Shown here: positions 24,255-33,775 of the stretch, in pieces
How the letters are laid out: every line of letters starts with the position of its first letter
Position numbering within the stretch: the first letter of the stretch is position 1
NCBI RefSeq assembly: GCF_025567195.1
Contig: NZ_JAOQJF010000024.1
Location: forward strand, 1 to 50,447
Direction of reading: 5' to 3'
DNA from: Alitiscatomonas aceti
GTDB taxonomy: Bacteria; Bacillota; Clostridia; Lachnospirales; Lachnospiraceae
Length of the DNA: 50,447 bases
Position numbers and translations under genes: made by a program
Notes under the pieces: model-generated
Told to the model about the DNA's origin: nothing
The model's input: only the letters and a program-made list of their open reading frames with translations
The model's database searches: none

Positions 24255-25691
24255 TTGAAACGGATCAAGGAGACCAACCGCCTGCTGGCGGAAAATCTAG
24301 TGAGATCCATTATGAAGGATTATGAGGCCTGCGGGATCGCAGCAGCCATAATCGACAAAAATGGTGTGACCCAGTACGAGAAATTCTGGGGAGTGAGAGA
24401 TCTGGAATCCCAGAAAGAGCTGGATGGGGAAACGATCTTTGGACTGGCTTCAGTGACCAAATCCTTCACTGCTTTAGCTATTATGCAGATGGAGGAGCGG
24501 GGGATCCTTAAGCTGGACGACCCGGTAAGCCGGTATGTTCCGGAATTTACCAATAAAAACCAGAAAACCGTGACGATCCGACATCTTTTAACCCACAGCG
24601 GCGGCTTTTTCCCTCTTCCCAGGATCCTGGTGGATCAGGTGGCTGCGGAGATGGGGCTGGATGAGAAGGAGGTGGGAGATCTGGCCTACAATGACGCTCT
24701 GGCGGATGAAGGGGTCCGCCGGGTGGCAGAACGGCTGGATGCCCAGACAGAAGAAAGCGGCCTGAACGGAGAGCCGGGCGAATACTTGAGCTACTGCAAT
24801 GACGGTTATGGCCTGCTTTCGGATATCATCCGCAGGCACGGCGGTGAACCCTCTTATGCGGAATATCTTTTAAAGAATATCATTGAGCCTCTGGGTATGA
24901 AGCGGAGTTTCTGTGATTTTGTCCGGCCCAGTCTGGATGTCAATGCCGCCACTCTATATAAAAAGGTAAACGGCGTTATGACAGCCTCCAGGGATTACCA
25001 TGATCATGCCTTTGTACTAAACGGAGGCGGAGCCATGAAATCCACTCTGAACGATCTGAAAAAATATCTGGCAATGTATCTGAACGAAGGGAAAACGCCG
25101 GAGGGGATCCGGATCCTGGGCAGTACAGGGATCCGTGAGATGTGCAGGCCCCGCCAGGATTATGGAGCGTTTGGATATTACGGCTACGGTCTTTCCATGA
25201 AACGTCTGGACGATCTGAAGGTGGTGGAACATGGAGGGAGCCTTCCGGGAGTATCCTCCAATATCGCCTGGTCCAATGAGGCGGAGGCGGCAGTCATCGT
25301 TCTCTGCAATACCTCAGGAGTACCGGTACGGCTGATCTCCGACGCCCTGATGCGGATGTACAATGGGAGGAATCCGGTGGACCGCCGGGACGTATGGCAG
25401 GAAACATCCTGGGATGAGGAGACGATCCTGGAAGCCCAGGGAATGTATATTTCCGGAGAAGGGACAAAGGCGGAGCTTTACAGGAAGAAGGACGGGAGTT
25501 TGGGGGCAAGAGAGAATGGAAAAGAGATCCCCATTATCCCGGTAGGTCCCAAAACCGCCATCGTCCGGAATCAATATTCGGACCTTTTTATCCGCCTGAT
25601 CCAGAACGAGAGCCGGGGCATCTACGCCATTGCTTATGGCAGCAGGCTGATCCCCAAAAGCCGGCAGGAGAAACGGGAAGAAGGAGAATAA
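24255..25691 (+). CDS. serine hydrolase, class C beta-lactamase-like
   Basis: A 478-aa penicillin-binding-protein-fold hydrolase. The start is TTG at 24255 with GGAGG at 24241-24245. The catalytic S-x-x-K is in LASVTKSFTALAIMQME (about residue 68), the Y-x-N is YCNDGYG, and the third motif is HGGSLPG. A C-terminal extension of roughly 100 residues beyond the catalytic fold resembles the added beta domain of D-aminopeptidase or esterase relatives. There is no signal peptide, so it acts in the cytoplasm and is unlikely to be a resistance enzyme. As first gene before an oligopeptide importer, cleavage of imported peptides or esters is a reasonable guess. Confidence 0.9.
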   Translation: MKRIKETNRLLAENLVRSIMKDYEACGIAAAIIDKNGVTQYEKFWGVRDLESQKELDGETIFGLASVTKSFTALAIMQMEERGILKLDDPVSRYVPEFTNKNQKTVTIRHLLTHSGGFFPLPRILVDQVAAEMGLDEKEVGDLAYNDALADEGVRRVAERLDAQTEESGLNGEPGEYLSYCNDGYGLLSDIIRRHGGEPSYAEYLLKNIIEPLGMKRSFCDFVRPSLDVNAATLYKKVNGVMTASRDYHDHAFVLNGGGAMKSTLNDLKKYLAMYLNEGKTPEGIRILGSTGIREMCRPRQDYGAFGYYGYGLSMKRLDDLKVVEHGGSLPGVSSNIAWSNEAEAAVIVLCNTSGVPVRLISDALMRMYNGRNPVDRRDVWQETSWDEETILEAQGMYISGEGTKAELYRKKDGSLGARENGKEIPIIPVGPKTAIVRNQYSDLFIRLIQNESRGIYAIAYGSRLIPKSRQEKREEGE

Positions 25692-25695
25692 CGGA

Positions 25696-26064
25696 ATGGG
25701 AAAGCAATACCAGATCCAGTGCTGTATTAGAAATCTAGTCTATGCTGCAGTCGCGGCAGCAGTTGTTTTTGTTATACGCAGGCAGTGGAATCTCATCGGG
25801 ATCTCCGATGCCTGCGCTCTCTCTGGAATCGTGTTCCTGATCGTGGGTTTGTTCCGCCGGGCAAGATATATGAGGTTTTACGATCTTTGCATTTATGGAG
25901 CCATGCGGTTTAAAAGCTTAAGGACCAATCCGGGAGTTTCAGATAAGACATTCGGAAGCTATGGCGAATTTGTAGAAAAAAGACGGTATGAAAGAAACTA
26001 TACAGAATCTTTTATTGCGGCGGCCAGCATGTTTATCTGCTCGCTCGCAATATTGGGCATATAA
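25696..26064 (+). CDS. small membrane protein, DUF3899-like
   Basis: A 122-aa protein beginning 4 bases after the hydrolase stop. It has three hydrophobic segments, at about residues 12-28, 36-54 and 103-121. The layout, with SGIVFLIVGLFRRARYMRFYD in the middle, resembles DUF3899 proteins. Function unknown. It is encoded between the hydrolase and the binding protein and is probably co-expressed with both. Confidence 0.75.
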   Translation: MGKQYQIQCCIRNLVYAAVAAAVVFVIRRQWNLIGISDACALSGIVFLIVGLFRRARYMRFYDLCIYGAMRFKSLRTNPGVSDKTFGSYGEFVEKRRYERNYTESFIAAASMFICSLAILGI

Positions 26065-26082
26065 TCAAGGAGGAAGAAAGCG

Positions 26083-27927
26083 ATGAAAAAGACGAAAAAA
26101 ATGCTGGCAGCCATGCTGGCAGTGAGCACTCTGGCGGCGGCGCTCTCGGGCTGTTCCGGTGGGAACAAGACCGACGGAAGCCTGGAGTTTACGGAAGCGG
26201 CATCGGCAGATGGCAATAATGGGACGACAGAGGCAGGGGCGTCTGAATCCAGCGAGGCGAAGACAGATCCCAATGGTGAAAAGCCTTCACCAGAAGGCTA
26301 TGGGATCCTGCGGGAGGCGTCCACTGCGAAGATCGGTTCTTTGAACCCACTGACGTATACCCAGTCCTATGCGTCTACCCAGATCAAGCGCTCCTCTATG
26401 ACTTTATACGGATATTTCCCCAGTGCGGATTACACTGCATGTGAAATTGCGGGAGAGCTGGCAGCGGAGGAGCCGATCCAGATGGATGAGGAAGGAAAGG
26501 TATGGCAGATTAAGGTCCGGGAAGGCTGCGTGTGGGAAAACGGAGATACCCTGGATGCCAACGATGTGTATTATACCTGGAAGATGATCCTGGATCCGAA
26601 GCTTGCGAACCTGAGGGCAAGTAACTTTGCCAATGACTCCATTGAGATCGTAAAGGCGATGGACTATTTCCAGGGCAATGCCTCCTGGGATGAGGTGGGT
26701 CTGAAGCTGATCGACGATCATACGCTGGAAATACATACCGTCAGCATGCACAATCCAACCGAGGTCATGATCCATCTGGCACATCCGGCTAACTGTATGA
26801 TCAATGAAGAATATTATGAAAAAGGGATGAACGCAGATAGAACGGAGACCATGTACGGGACATCCCAGGAACATTATATTTCCTGCGGACCGTTCCTGGT
26901 GGAAAACTGGGTCAACGACGCAGAGATCACCTTTAAGAAGAACCCCAATTATCCATTTGCAGACCGCATCTGGCTGGCAGGGATCAATATTAAGGTTGTC
27001 GAGGACAGCAGTACACAGATGCAGCTGTTCGAAAACGGCGAGATCGATTACGTTCAGCTGTCCACATCCAATTACTTAAAGTATGAAGAGGATCCGCGGG
27101 TTCTTATGGCTCCGTATAACTCCGTGCGCCACGTGGTGATCAATACCATCAACCCGGAGAAACCGATCTTAGCCAATGAAAAGTTCAGACAGGCCCTTTA
27201 TTACGGAGTAGACAGAGAAAATCTTGCGAGCCTGACTAAACAGGATCCGGCAGAGTATATTGTTCCCACCACCCATATGATGGATCTGAACAAAAATATC
27301 ACCTTCCGTGATACCGAAGAAGGAAAAGCAAACAGAAAAGAAAACTACGGATATGATCCTGAAAAGGCAAAACAGCTGTTTGACGAGGCAATGTCCGAGG
27401 AAGGCCTGGACAAGCTGACGCTGACCATGCATTACTCTGACACAGAGTTAATGGCCCAGATGTCAGAATTCCTCCAGCAGAGCTGGCCGAAGCTGTTTGG
27501 CGCAGACCGGTTTGAACTGAAGCTCCAGGCGATGCCGGCCAATCAGCTGAGCCAGGTGAAGAGGGGATGGCAGACCAACCCGGCCTCTTACGAGTTAAGC
27601 TGGGGCGGCTGGGTAGGCAATGATCTGGCACCGTGGAACGCGTTTAAGTATTGGACGTCCTTCTACTCCAACAAAAACGAGCCGTTTATCAATGAAGAGT
27701 TTGATAAAGTATTCAACGCAGCGAACTTCGCAGATGATCGTTTTGACGAAGGTGTTCGTCTGAAAGAGGTTGCGGAAATGGAACGCTTACTGATCGAGCC
27801 GGCCAATGTTATTCCGGTAACACAGGACATTTATAAGTATTTAAAGGCTGATCGCTTACAGCTTTCCACAAACGGTTATGTAAACCGGATCGGCTTTGCC
27901 TGGGACTATTCCAAGATCATTGAATGA
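26083..27927 (+). CDS. oligopeptide-binding lipoprotein, SBP family 5
   Basis: The 614-aa binding protein of an oligopeptide importer. The signal peptide ends in the lipobox LAAALSGC at residues 16-23, followed by a long acidic Ser/Glu-rich linker. The mature fold shows family 5 features: EGCVWENGDTLDANDVYYTW, then FRQALYYGVDRENLA and YDPEKAKQLFDEA. AAGGAGG precedes the ATG. Its length fits peptide binders. It is followed by a hairpin and the permease genes; expression above that of the permeases is likely. Confidence 0.93.
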   Translation: MKKTKKMLAAMLAVSTLAAALSGCSGGNKTDGSLEFTEAASADGNNGTTEAGASESSEAKTDPNGEKPSPEGYGILREASTAKIGSLNPLTYTQSYASTQIKRSSMTLYGYFPSADYTACEIAGELAAEEPIQMDEEGKVWQIKVREGCVWENGDTLDANDVYYTWKMILDPKLANLRASNFANDSIEIVKAMDYFQGNASWDEVGLKLIDDHTLEIHTVSMHNPTEVMIHLAHPANCMINEEYYEKGMNADRTETMYGTSQEHYISCGPFLVENWVNDAEITFKKNPNYPFADRIWLAGINIKVVEDSSTQMQLFENGEIDYVQLSTSNYLKYEEDPRVLMAPYNSVRHVVINTINPEKPILANEKFRQALYYGVDRENLASLTKQDPAEYIVPTTHMMDLNKNITFRDTEEGKANRKENYGYDPEKAKQLFDEAMSEEGLDKLTLTMHYSDTELMAQMSEFLQQSWPKLFGADRFELKLQAMPANQLSQVKRGWQTNPASYELSWGGWVGNDLAPWNAFKYWTSFYSNKNEPFINEEFDKVFNAANFADDRFDEGVRLKEVAEMERLLIEPANVIPVTQDIYKYLKADRLQLSTNGYVNRIGFAWDYSKIIE

Positions 27928-27980
27928 TCCAGGATGGATCAATGATAGAAAAAGACAGAAGTAGAGTGACGAGACCACAG

Positions 27981-28010
27981 ACAGGCTGCTTCATAAAAGG
28001 AGCAGCTTGT
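27981..28010 (+). terminator. intra-operon hairpin after the binding protein
   Basis: ACAGGCTGCT (27981-27990) pairs with AGCAGCTTGT (28001-28010) around a 10-base loop. With no T-run, it is more likely an mRNA-stabilising or partial terminator element than a full stop. Confidence 0.5.
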
Positions 28011-28143
28011 CATTCTTCTGAGGATTTTTGCGCTTAAGCTGTGCGAGAAGCCGGATATTGAAAAAATATAGCATCTGAAAAAGAAGAAATTAAATAGATG
28101 AAAGGAGTGAGGATCGGCAGTGTTTTGATATATTATTGACCGA

Positions 28144-29070
28144 GTGATCGCGTTATTTATCACATTGTTTATTATTGTATCCATTGCCTTTTGTGTTGTC
28201 CGCCTGATGCCGGGAAGCGTGTACGATCAGGATGGAGATCTGTCACAGACCGTTATTGATACTTTGAATGAAAAATATCATTTTGATGAGCCCATAATCA
28301 AGCAGTACGGCTATTTCCTGAAGAATGTATTCCTCCATGGAGACTGGGGCACATCCATGAAAATGCGTCCCAATGTACCAGTATTTGAGGTCATGAAGGA
28401 CCGGATCCCGGTAACCTTGCAGATCAATCTGATATCGCTGTTTGCAGCCATACCGATCGGACTTGCAGCCGGAATCGTGGCGGCAATAAAGAAAAATACG
28501 ATCATCGACCACTTTGTATCATTTATGGTGGTTATCTTCATTTCAGTGCCTTCATTCGTATTTGCCACATGCCTCCAGTATTTTGTGGGATATAAGGCAG
28601 GAGCTTTTCCGATCATATACGATGCGTCAGCCACTGGAATGGCAGCACTCCATTCCATGTTCCTTCCTATTTTAGCGCTGATGTTCAGCCCCATCGCCCG
28701 TGTTGCCCGTTATTTAAGAGCGGAGCTGGCAGAAACCATGAACTCTGAGTTTATGCTTCTTGCCAAAACAAAGGGCTTAACGTATGCACAGAGCACAATC
28801 CGCCATGGCCTCAGAAACTCCATGGTGCCGCTGGCCAATATTATCATTCCGATGTTTGCCAATGTTTTAGGCGGCTCACTGGTCGTAGAAAATATTTTCT
28901 CTGTTCCTGGAATGGGAGGTATGATGGTAGACTCCATCAACGCCAGCGACCACATGCTGACCGTGGCGATTCTGGTGTTCTACTCCATGATCTCGCTGAT
29001 CACAGTTCTTATCGTAGATATTTCCTACGGCATCATTGACCCGAGAGTCAGAATGGGAGGGAAGAAGTAA
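28144..29070 (+). CDS. oligopeptide ABC permease, DppB type, with disturbed start
   Basis: First membrane subunit of the importer, with about six helices and the loop GLTYAQSTIRHGLRNSMVPL. The annotated start is GTG 28144, which has no ribosome-binding site. In the same frame, upstream codons read GTG TTT TGA TAT ATT ATT GAC CGA. The family normally begins with a short stretch like M-x-x-YII-x-R before the first helix, so residues YIIDR appear to belong to the protein and the TGA at 28126-28128 breaks it. AAAGGAG at 28101-28107 lies 12 bases before that upstream GTG (28120). Either the protein starts late and works without these residues, or a substitution or small indel has hit the start. 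Confidence 0.85.
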   Translation: MIALFITLFIIVSIAFCVVRLMPGSVYDQDGDLSQTVIDTLNEKYHFDEPIIKQYGYFLKNVFLHGDWGTSMKMRPNVPVFEVMKDRIPVTLQINLISLFAAIPIGLAAGIVAAIKKNTIIDHFVSFMVVIFISVPSFVFATCLQYFVGYKAGAFPIIYDASATGMAALHSMFLPILALMFSPIARVARYLRAELAETMNSEFMLLAKTKGLTYAQSTIRHGLRNSMVPLANIIIPMFANVLGGSLVVENIFSVPGMGGMMVDSINASDHMLTVAILVFYSMISLITVLIVDISYGIIDPRVRMGGKK

Positions 29071-30227
29071 TGGTATTGTATGAAGATAACAAAGCAAAGT
29101 ATGACGCAGTATCCAAAGACTTGTTCCGTCTGGTACAGAGAGATGAGAAGATCCATGATGTGGAATTTAAGACAAAGCCCATTGGATTCTTCATGGACGT
29201 ATGGCTGCGGTTTGTAAAAAATAAGGCGTCTGTGATCGCGGCGGTCATCATTCTGATCATTTCGTTTTTTGCCGTGTTCGGTCCGGGCATGAATGAGTAC
29301 ACCTACGATGAGCAGCACACAGAGCTGACCAACATGCCTCCCAAGGTGCCCTTTATCGCAAAAATGAACCTGGGCTTCTTTGACGGCGGCTATACCATGG
29401 AAAACCGGAAATACGACAACTTAAACGATCCGGAAAAGTATCCGGAGGGCTGTATCCTGGAGGTCATCAACCCCAGACTGGTCAACGGGGAGCGGATCGT
29501 GGACGTGGTCGTGGACTATTATAAGTATAAAGGGCTCAGCGACGAGCAGTGCTTCTGGTTCGGAAGCGACTACCTGGGCCGCGATATCTGGACCCGTATG
29601 TGGAGAGGCGCCCGGGTATCCCTGATCATCGCAGTGGTGTCGGTATGCTGCAACGTGTTCATCGGCGTGGTTTACGGCTCCATTTCCGGCTATTACGGCG
29701 GAAAGGTGGACATGGTGATGATGCGTATCACAGAGATCATCAACGCCTTCCCCAGGATCGTTGTGGTGACCCTGTTCATCATGGTGTTTGGAACGGGAAT
29801 GTTCTCCATCATCATGTCCTTAGTCATCAAGGACTGGGTGAGCACGGCCCGTATGGTCCGCTCCCAGTTCTACCGGTTCAAGGGGCGTGAGTACGTACTG
29901 GCGGCCAGGACCCTGGGCGTTAAGGATATGGCGCTGATCTTCCGTCATATTCTTCCCAACTCCATCGGCCCCATCATCACCAGCTCCATGATCGCCATTC
30001 CAACTGCCATCTTCTCCGAGTCCTTCCTGGCGTACATCGGACTGGGCCTCCAGGCTCCGGAGCCGTCCATCGGCGTTATGTTATCCAGAGGGCAGAAGGT
30101 GCTTTTACAGTATCCCAGCCAGGTGGTTTTCCCGGCGATCATCATTTCTCTTCTGATGATCTCCTTCAACCTGTTCGGAAACGGCCTGCGGGATGCCTTT
30201 GACCCCACATTAAGAGGAGCAGAATAG
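29070..30227 (+). CDS. oligopeptide ABC permease, DppC/OppC type
   Basis: Second membrane subunit, 385 aa, starting in a TAATG overlap with the previous gene. The N-terminal OppC domain holds the first helix (SVIAAVIILIISFFAVFGPG). A long extracytoplasmic loop of about 110 residues follows before SDYLGRDIWTRMWRGARVSL, which opens the core permease domain. The EAA loop reads AARTLGVKDMALIFRHILPN. The loop between helices 1 and 2 is longer than in E. coli OppC. Confidence 0.94.
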   Translation: MVLYEDNKAKYDAVSKDLFRLVQRDEKIHDVEFKTKPIGFFMDVWLRFVKNKASVIAAVIILIISFFAVFGPGMNEYTYDEQHTELTNMPPKVPFIAKMNLGFFDGGYTMENRKYDNLNDPEKYPEGCILEVINPRLVNGERIVDVVVDYYKYKGLSDEQCFWFGSDYLGRDIWTRMWRGARVSLIIAVVSVCCNVFIGVVYGSISGYYGGKVDMVMMRITEIINAFPRIVVVTLFIMVFGTGMFSIIMSLVIKDWVSTARMVRSQFYRFKGREYVLAARTLGVKDMALIFRHILPNSIGPIITSSMIAIPTAIFSESFLAYIGLGLQAPEPSIGVMLSRGQKVLLQYPSQVVFPAIIISLLMISFNLFGNGLRDAFDPTLRGAE

Positions 30228-30237
30228 GAGGAAGAAG

Positions 30238-31275
30238 ATGAAAGATCCAATCTTAGAGGTAAATAATTTGAGAGTCTCCTTCCGTACCTATAACGGAAAG
30301 GTCCAGGCCGTCCGCGGCATTGACTTTAAGCTGTTTGAGGGCGAGACTCTGGCCATCGTAGGCGAGTCGGGTTCCGGAAAATCCGTGACCACCAAGGCGA
30401 TCTTAGGGATCCTTCCCAAAAACTCCATCATTGAGGAGGGGGAGATCCTTTATAAGGGAGACGATCTGACAAAATATAAGGAAAAAGACTTTTATAAGAT
30501 CCGCGGAAAGGAGATCTCCCTGATCTTCCAGGATCCGCTTTCTGCGCTGAATCCTATCATGAAGATCGGAAAGCAGATCACCGAGGCCCTGGTCTTAAGA
30601 GAGCACATGACAAAGGAGCAGGCTAAAAAGCGCGCCATCGAGCTGATGGAAATGGTGGGGATCCCCAGGCCGGAGGAGCGGTTTGAGCAGTATCCCTTCC
30701 AGTTCTCCGGCGGTATGCGCCAGCGTATCGTCATCGCCATTGCCCTGGCCAGCAATGCCAGGATCATGATCTGTGACGAGCCCACCACGGCTCTGGACGT
30801 GACCATCCAGGCGAAGATCCTGGACGAGATCAAGGAGATCAAAAGAAAACAGAAGCTCTCCGTGATCTTCATTACCCATGATCTGGGCGTTGTAGCCAAT
30901 ATGGCGGACCGGATCTGCGTGATGTATGCCGGAAAGATCGTAGAGGTGGGAACAGCCAGGGAGATCTTTTACAGCCCGGCCCACCCCTACACCTGGGCCC
31001 TGCTTTCTTCTATGCCGGATCTGGAGACAAAGGAGCGGCTGTTCTCCATTCCGGGAACGCCGCCCAACATGATCTTCCCGCCCAAGGGCGACGCCTTTGC
31101 CGAGCGGAACCAGTATGCTATGCAGGTGGATTTTGAGGAGGAGCCGCCGTTCTTCAAGCTGAGCGACACCCATTACGCCGCCACCTGGCTTCTGCATCCC
31201 AATGCACCCAAGGTGGAAATGCCGGAAGCGCTTCAGCACCGGATCGCACGTATGAACAGGAAGGAGGGCGTATAG
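30238..31275 (+). CDS. oligopeptide ABC ATPase, OppD/DppD type
   Basis: One of the paired ATPases, 345 aa. Walker A GESGSGKS, Q-loop LIFQDPLSALNPIMKIG, signature FSGGMRQRIVIA, Walker B IMICDEPTTALD and H-loop ITHDLGVVA are all present. The C-terminal oligopeptide-family extension begins near YAGKIVEVGTAREIF and lacks a clear cysteine set for an iron-sulfur cluster. AGGAGGAAGA precedes the start. It is followed after one base by its partner. Confidence 0.95.
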   Translation: MKDPILEVNNLRVSFRTYNGKVQAVRGIDFKLFEGETLAIVGESGSGKSVTTKAILGILPKNSIIEEGEILYKGDDLTKYKEKDFYKIRGKEISLIFQDPLSALNPIMKIGKQITEALVLREHMTKEQAKKRAIELMEMVGIPRPEERFEQYPFQFSGGMRQRIVIAIALASNARIMICDEPTTALDVTIQAKILDEIKEIKRKQKLSVIFITHDLGVVANMADRICVMYAGKIVEVGTAREIFYSPAHPYTWALLSSMPDLETKERLFSIPGTPPNMIFPPKGDAFAERNQYAMQVDFEEEPPFFKLSDTHYAATWLLHPNAPKVEMPEALQHRIARMNRKEGV

Positions 31276-31276
31276 G

Positions 31277-32221
31277 ATGGAACAGAACGCACAGAAGGAA
31301 CGGGAGAAGATCCTGGAGATCAAAAATCTCTGTATGGAATTCCCCGCCGGAAAGAAAAAGACCGTAAAGGCCTTAAACAATGTGACCTTCGATATTTATA
31401 AGGGCGAAAACTTCGGCCTGGTGGGCGAGAGCGGCTGCGGAAAGACCACCCTGGGCCGTACTCTGATCCGCCTTTACAATCCCACCTCCGGTGAGATCCT
31501 GTTCAATGGGAAAAATATTTCCGGAAAGCTTTCAAAGGCAGACCGGGACTATGTCACAAGAAACCTGTCCATGATCTTCCAGGATCCGGTCTCCTCCCTG
31601 AATCCCCGTATGACGGTGGAGGAGATCATTGCCGAGGGCCTAAAGACCAGAGGAGAAAAGGATAAGGAGCTGATCCGGAAAAGTGTTTCTTCTATATTAA
31701 ATAAGGTGGGACTGCTTCCTGAGCACGGCTCCCGTTACCCCCATGAGTTCTCCGGCGGCCAGAGGCAGAGGATCGGCATTGCCCGTTCCCTGGTGGTAAA
31801 GCCGTCGGTGATCATCGCCGATGAGCCGGTTTCAGCTTTGGACGTGTCCATCCAGGCCCAGGTCATCAACCTGTTAATGGACATAAAAAAAGAAATGGAC
31901 TTGACAATTCTGTTCATTGCCCATAATCTTGCAGTAGTAAAGTATTTCTCTGACCGGATTGGGGTGATGCATTTTGGGACCATGGTGGAGCTGGCGGACG
32001 CGGATGAGCTGTATGCCCATCCGGTGCATCCCTACACCAAATCCCTGCTGTCAGCCATCCCCCAGCCGGATCCCGACCGGGAGAAGGACAAGCAGAGGCT
32101 TTACTATGATCCTTCCATGCATGATTACTCAAAGGAACAGCCCAGTTTCCAGGAGATCCGGCCGGGTCACTTTGTGTATGCTTCTGATTCCGAGATGGAA
32201 CAGTACAGGAAGGAATTATAA
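31277..32221 (+). CDS. oligopeptide ABC ATPase, OppF/DppF type
   Basis: The second ATPase, 314 aa. Motifs are GESGCGKTTLGRTL, IFQDPVSSLNPRMTV, signature FSGGQRQRIGIA, Walker B VIIADEPVSALD and the H-loop region FIAHNLAVVKYF. It completes the importer: one binding protein, two permeases and two ATPases. Its ATG lies one base after the OppD stop, a tight coupling. Confidence 0.95.
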   Translation: MEQNAQKEREKILEIKNLCMEFPAGKKKTVKALNNVTFDIYKGENFGLVGESGCGKTTLGRTLIRLYNPTSGEILFNGKNISGKLSKADRDYVTRNLSMIFQDPVSSLNPRMTVEEIIAEGLKTRGEKDKELIRKSVSSILNKVGLLPEHGSRYPHEFSGGQRQRIGIARSLVVKPSVIIADEPVSALDVSIQAQVINLLMDIKKEMDLTILFIAHNLAVVKYFSDRIGVMHFGTMVELADADELYAHPVHPYTKSLLSAIPQPDPDREKDKQRLYYDPSMHDYSKEQPSFQEIRPGHFVYASDSEMEQYRKEL

Positions 32222-32241
32222 GAGACAGGAGCAGAAAGAAA

Positions 32242-33546
32242 ATGGGAAAAAATGTATTGAAGACCATTGCCACCGGCGACATGTTCATCACCCGCCGGAT
32301 CGCAAAAGACGGTTACGAGGGGTTCGAGGAGGTCCGGGACTGCATCATGGAGCATGATGTGAAATTTTCCAACCTGGAAATGACCTTCCATGACCAGGAA
32401 GGATATCCGGCGGCAGAAAGCGGAGGCACCTGGGCCATGATGGAGCCGGGCGCTTTGGACGATATCCAGAGATTCGGCTTCAACCTCTACAACACGGCCA
32501 ACAACCATTCCGGTGATTACGGCCAGGAGGGCGTCATGGCCACCATCCGCCATCTGAACGAGAGGGATATGGTGTTTTCAGGCACGGGAAAAAATCTGGG
32601 AGATGCCTCCAAGGCCTGCTATCTGGAGACCAGAAAGGGAAGGGTGGCGCTGATCAGCGTATCCTCCACCTTCAGCGCGGCTTCCAGGGCCGGCGGCCAG
32701 TCCCATCAGATGATCGGACGTCCGGGACTGAATCCCTTACGTTCCTCCACCAGATACCATGTGGATCCGGCCCATTATGAGATGGCCCAGGAGCTGGTGA
32801 AGGTAACGAAGGTCAATGCAGAAATGGAATTTGAGATCCGCAACGGATATTTTAACCCGCTGGAGCCGGGGGTCCTTCCCTTTGGAAACGCCGGAATGTT
32901 CATTCTGGACGAGAAGAACTGGATCGAGAGCATTCCCAACCAGGAGGACATGAAGCGGATCACCGATGAGATCGCAGAAGCCAGAAAACAGGCGGACGTG
33001 GTATTTGTCAGCTTCCACGGCCATGAGACCGACGGCGAGGACACCACCGTTCCGGCCATGTTCCTGGAGACCTTCTCCAGGGCCTGCATCGACGCCGGGG
33101 CCCATGCGGTGATCGGCCACGGCCCCCACGAGCTGCGCGGCATTGAGATCTACAAGGGCGGTCTGATCCTGTACAGCCTGGGAAATTTCCTGTTTGAGAC
33201 GGAGACTGTGAGCCTCCAGCCCTATGACGCCTACATCAACCGGAAGATGCCACTGGATACAAAGGTGGGAAGCTACATGGATAACCGCAGCAAAAACGGG
33301 ACCGTGGGCTACGGCGTTCTGGAGAACATCTGGAGAGCTGTCATGGCTGCCTGGGATATGGAGGACGGAAAGATCACCCAGGTCCAGCTGTATCCCATCA
33401 CCCTGGGGCTCCACGATAAGCGTCCCCACAAAGGACTTCCCAGAATGTCCGGAAGCGAGGAGACCTTAAGATATCTCCAGCAGCTCAGTGAGCCCTACGG
33501 GACAAAGATCCGCATCGAGAACGGCGTCGGTTATATCGACCTGTAA
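32242..33546 (+). CDS. CapA-family metallophosphatase-like protein
   Basis: A 434-aa protein of the CapA (poly-gamma-glutamate synthesis/export) family, a calcineurin-like fold. The conserved metal-site motifs run in order: TGDMFITR, KFSNLEM, TANNHSGDYG, VSFHGHET, GHGPHELRG and YSLGNFLFE. Unlike capsule CapA it has no N-terminal membrane anchor, so it is expected in the cytoplasm. It comes 20 bases after the importer ATPase and ends at a strong terminator, so it belongs to the operon. Hydrolysis of an imported gamma-glutamyl or phosphorylated compound would fit but is unproven. Confidence 0.9.
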   Translation: MGKNVLKTIATGDMFITRRIAKDGYEGFEEVRDCIMEHDVKFSNLEMTFHDQEGYPAAESGGTWAMMEPGALDDIQRFGFNLYNTANNHSGDYGQEGVMATIRHLNERDMVFSGTGKNLGDASKACYLETRKGRVALISVSSTFSAASRAGGQSHQMIGRPGLNPLRSSTRYHVDPAHYEMAQELVKVTKVNAEMEFEIRNGYFNPLEPGVLPFGNAGMFILDEKNWIESIPNQEDMKRITDEIAEARKQADVVFVSFHGHETDGEDTTVPAMFLETFSRACIDAGAHAVIGHGPHELRGIEIYKGGLILYSLGNFLFETETVSLQPYDAYINRKMPLDTKVGSYMDNRSKNGTVGYGVLENIWRAVMAAWDMEDGKITQVQLYPITLGLHDKRPHKGLPRMSGSEETLRYLQQLSEPYGTKIRIENGVGYIDL

Positions 33547-33588
33547 GGACGGCGCTGGCTGAAAACGGAAAAATTTATGTACATAAGA

Positions 33589-33643
33589 GGGACTGCTGCA
33601 AAAGAGAAGCTTAGAAGCGACTCTTTTGCGGCAGTTCCTTTTT
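33589..33643 (+). terminator. strong terminator after the CapA gene
   Basis: An 18-base arm (33589-33606) pairs with 33621-33638 with only G-T wobbles and is followed by TTTTT. It closes the oligopeptide operon. Confidence 0.92.
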
Positions 33644-33730
33644 GCATGGAAAAATACCTCCGCAGTTCCGCAGGCTGATGCATATAACGGAATATTATGC
33701 ATTTACAACTAATAAATATACAAAAAACTC

Positions 33731-33759
33731 TTGCAATCCGATTCCATGTAGGATATAAT
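33731..33759 (+). promoter_or_regulatory. argGH promoter
   Basis: TTGCAA (33731-33736), 17 bases, then TATAAT (33754-33759). The heptamer CATGTAG occurs at 33745-33751, inside the spacer, and again at 33772-33778. Confidence 0.8.
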
Positions 33760-33775
33760 CATGTTAATTTACATG
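33760..33775 (+). promoter_or_regulatory. candidate operator at argG transcription start
   Basis: CATGTTAATTTACATG is a near-perfect palindrome (14 of 16 positions) directly after the -10 box, where a repressor such as ArgR would block initiation. It does not match the ArgR box I know well enough to name the protein. Confidence 0.5.

Noticed and set aside
24255..25691. Beta-lactamase resistance gene
   Set aside because: There is no signal peptide, it has an extra C-terminal region, and it sits in a peptide-import operon; it looks like an esterase/peptidase relative.
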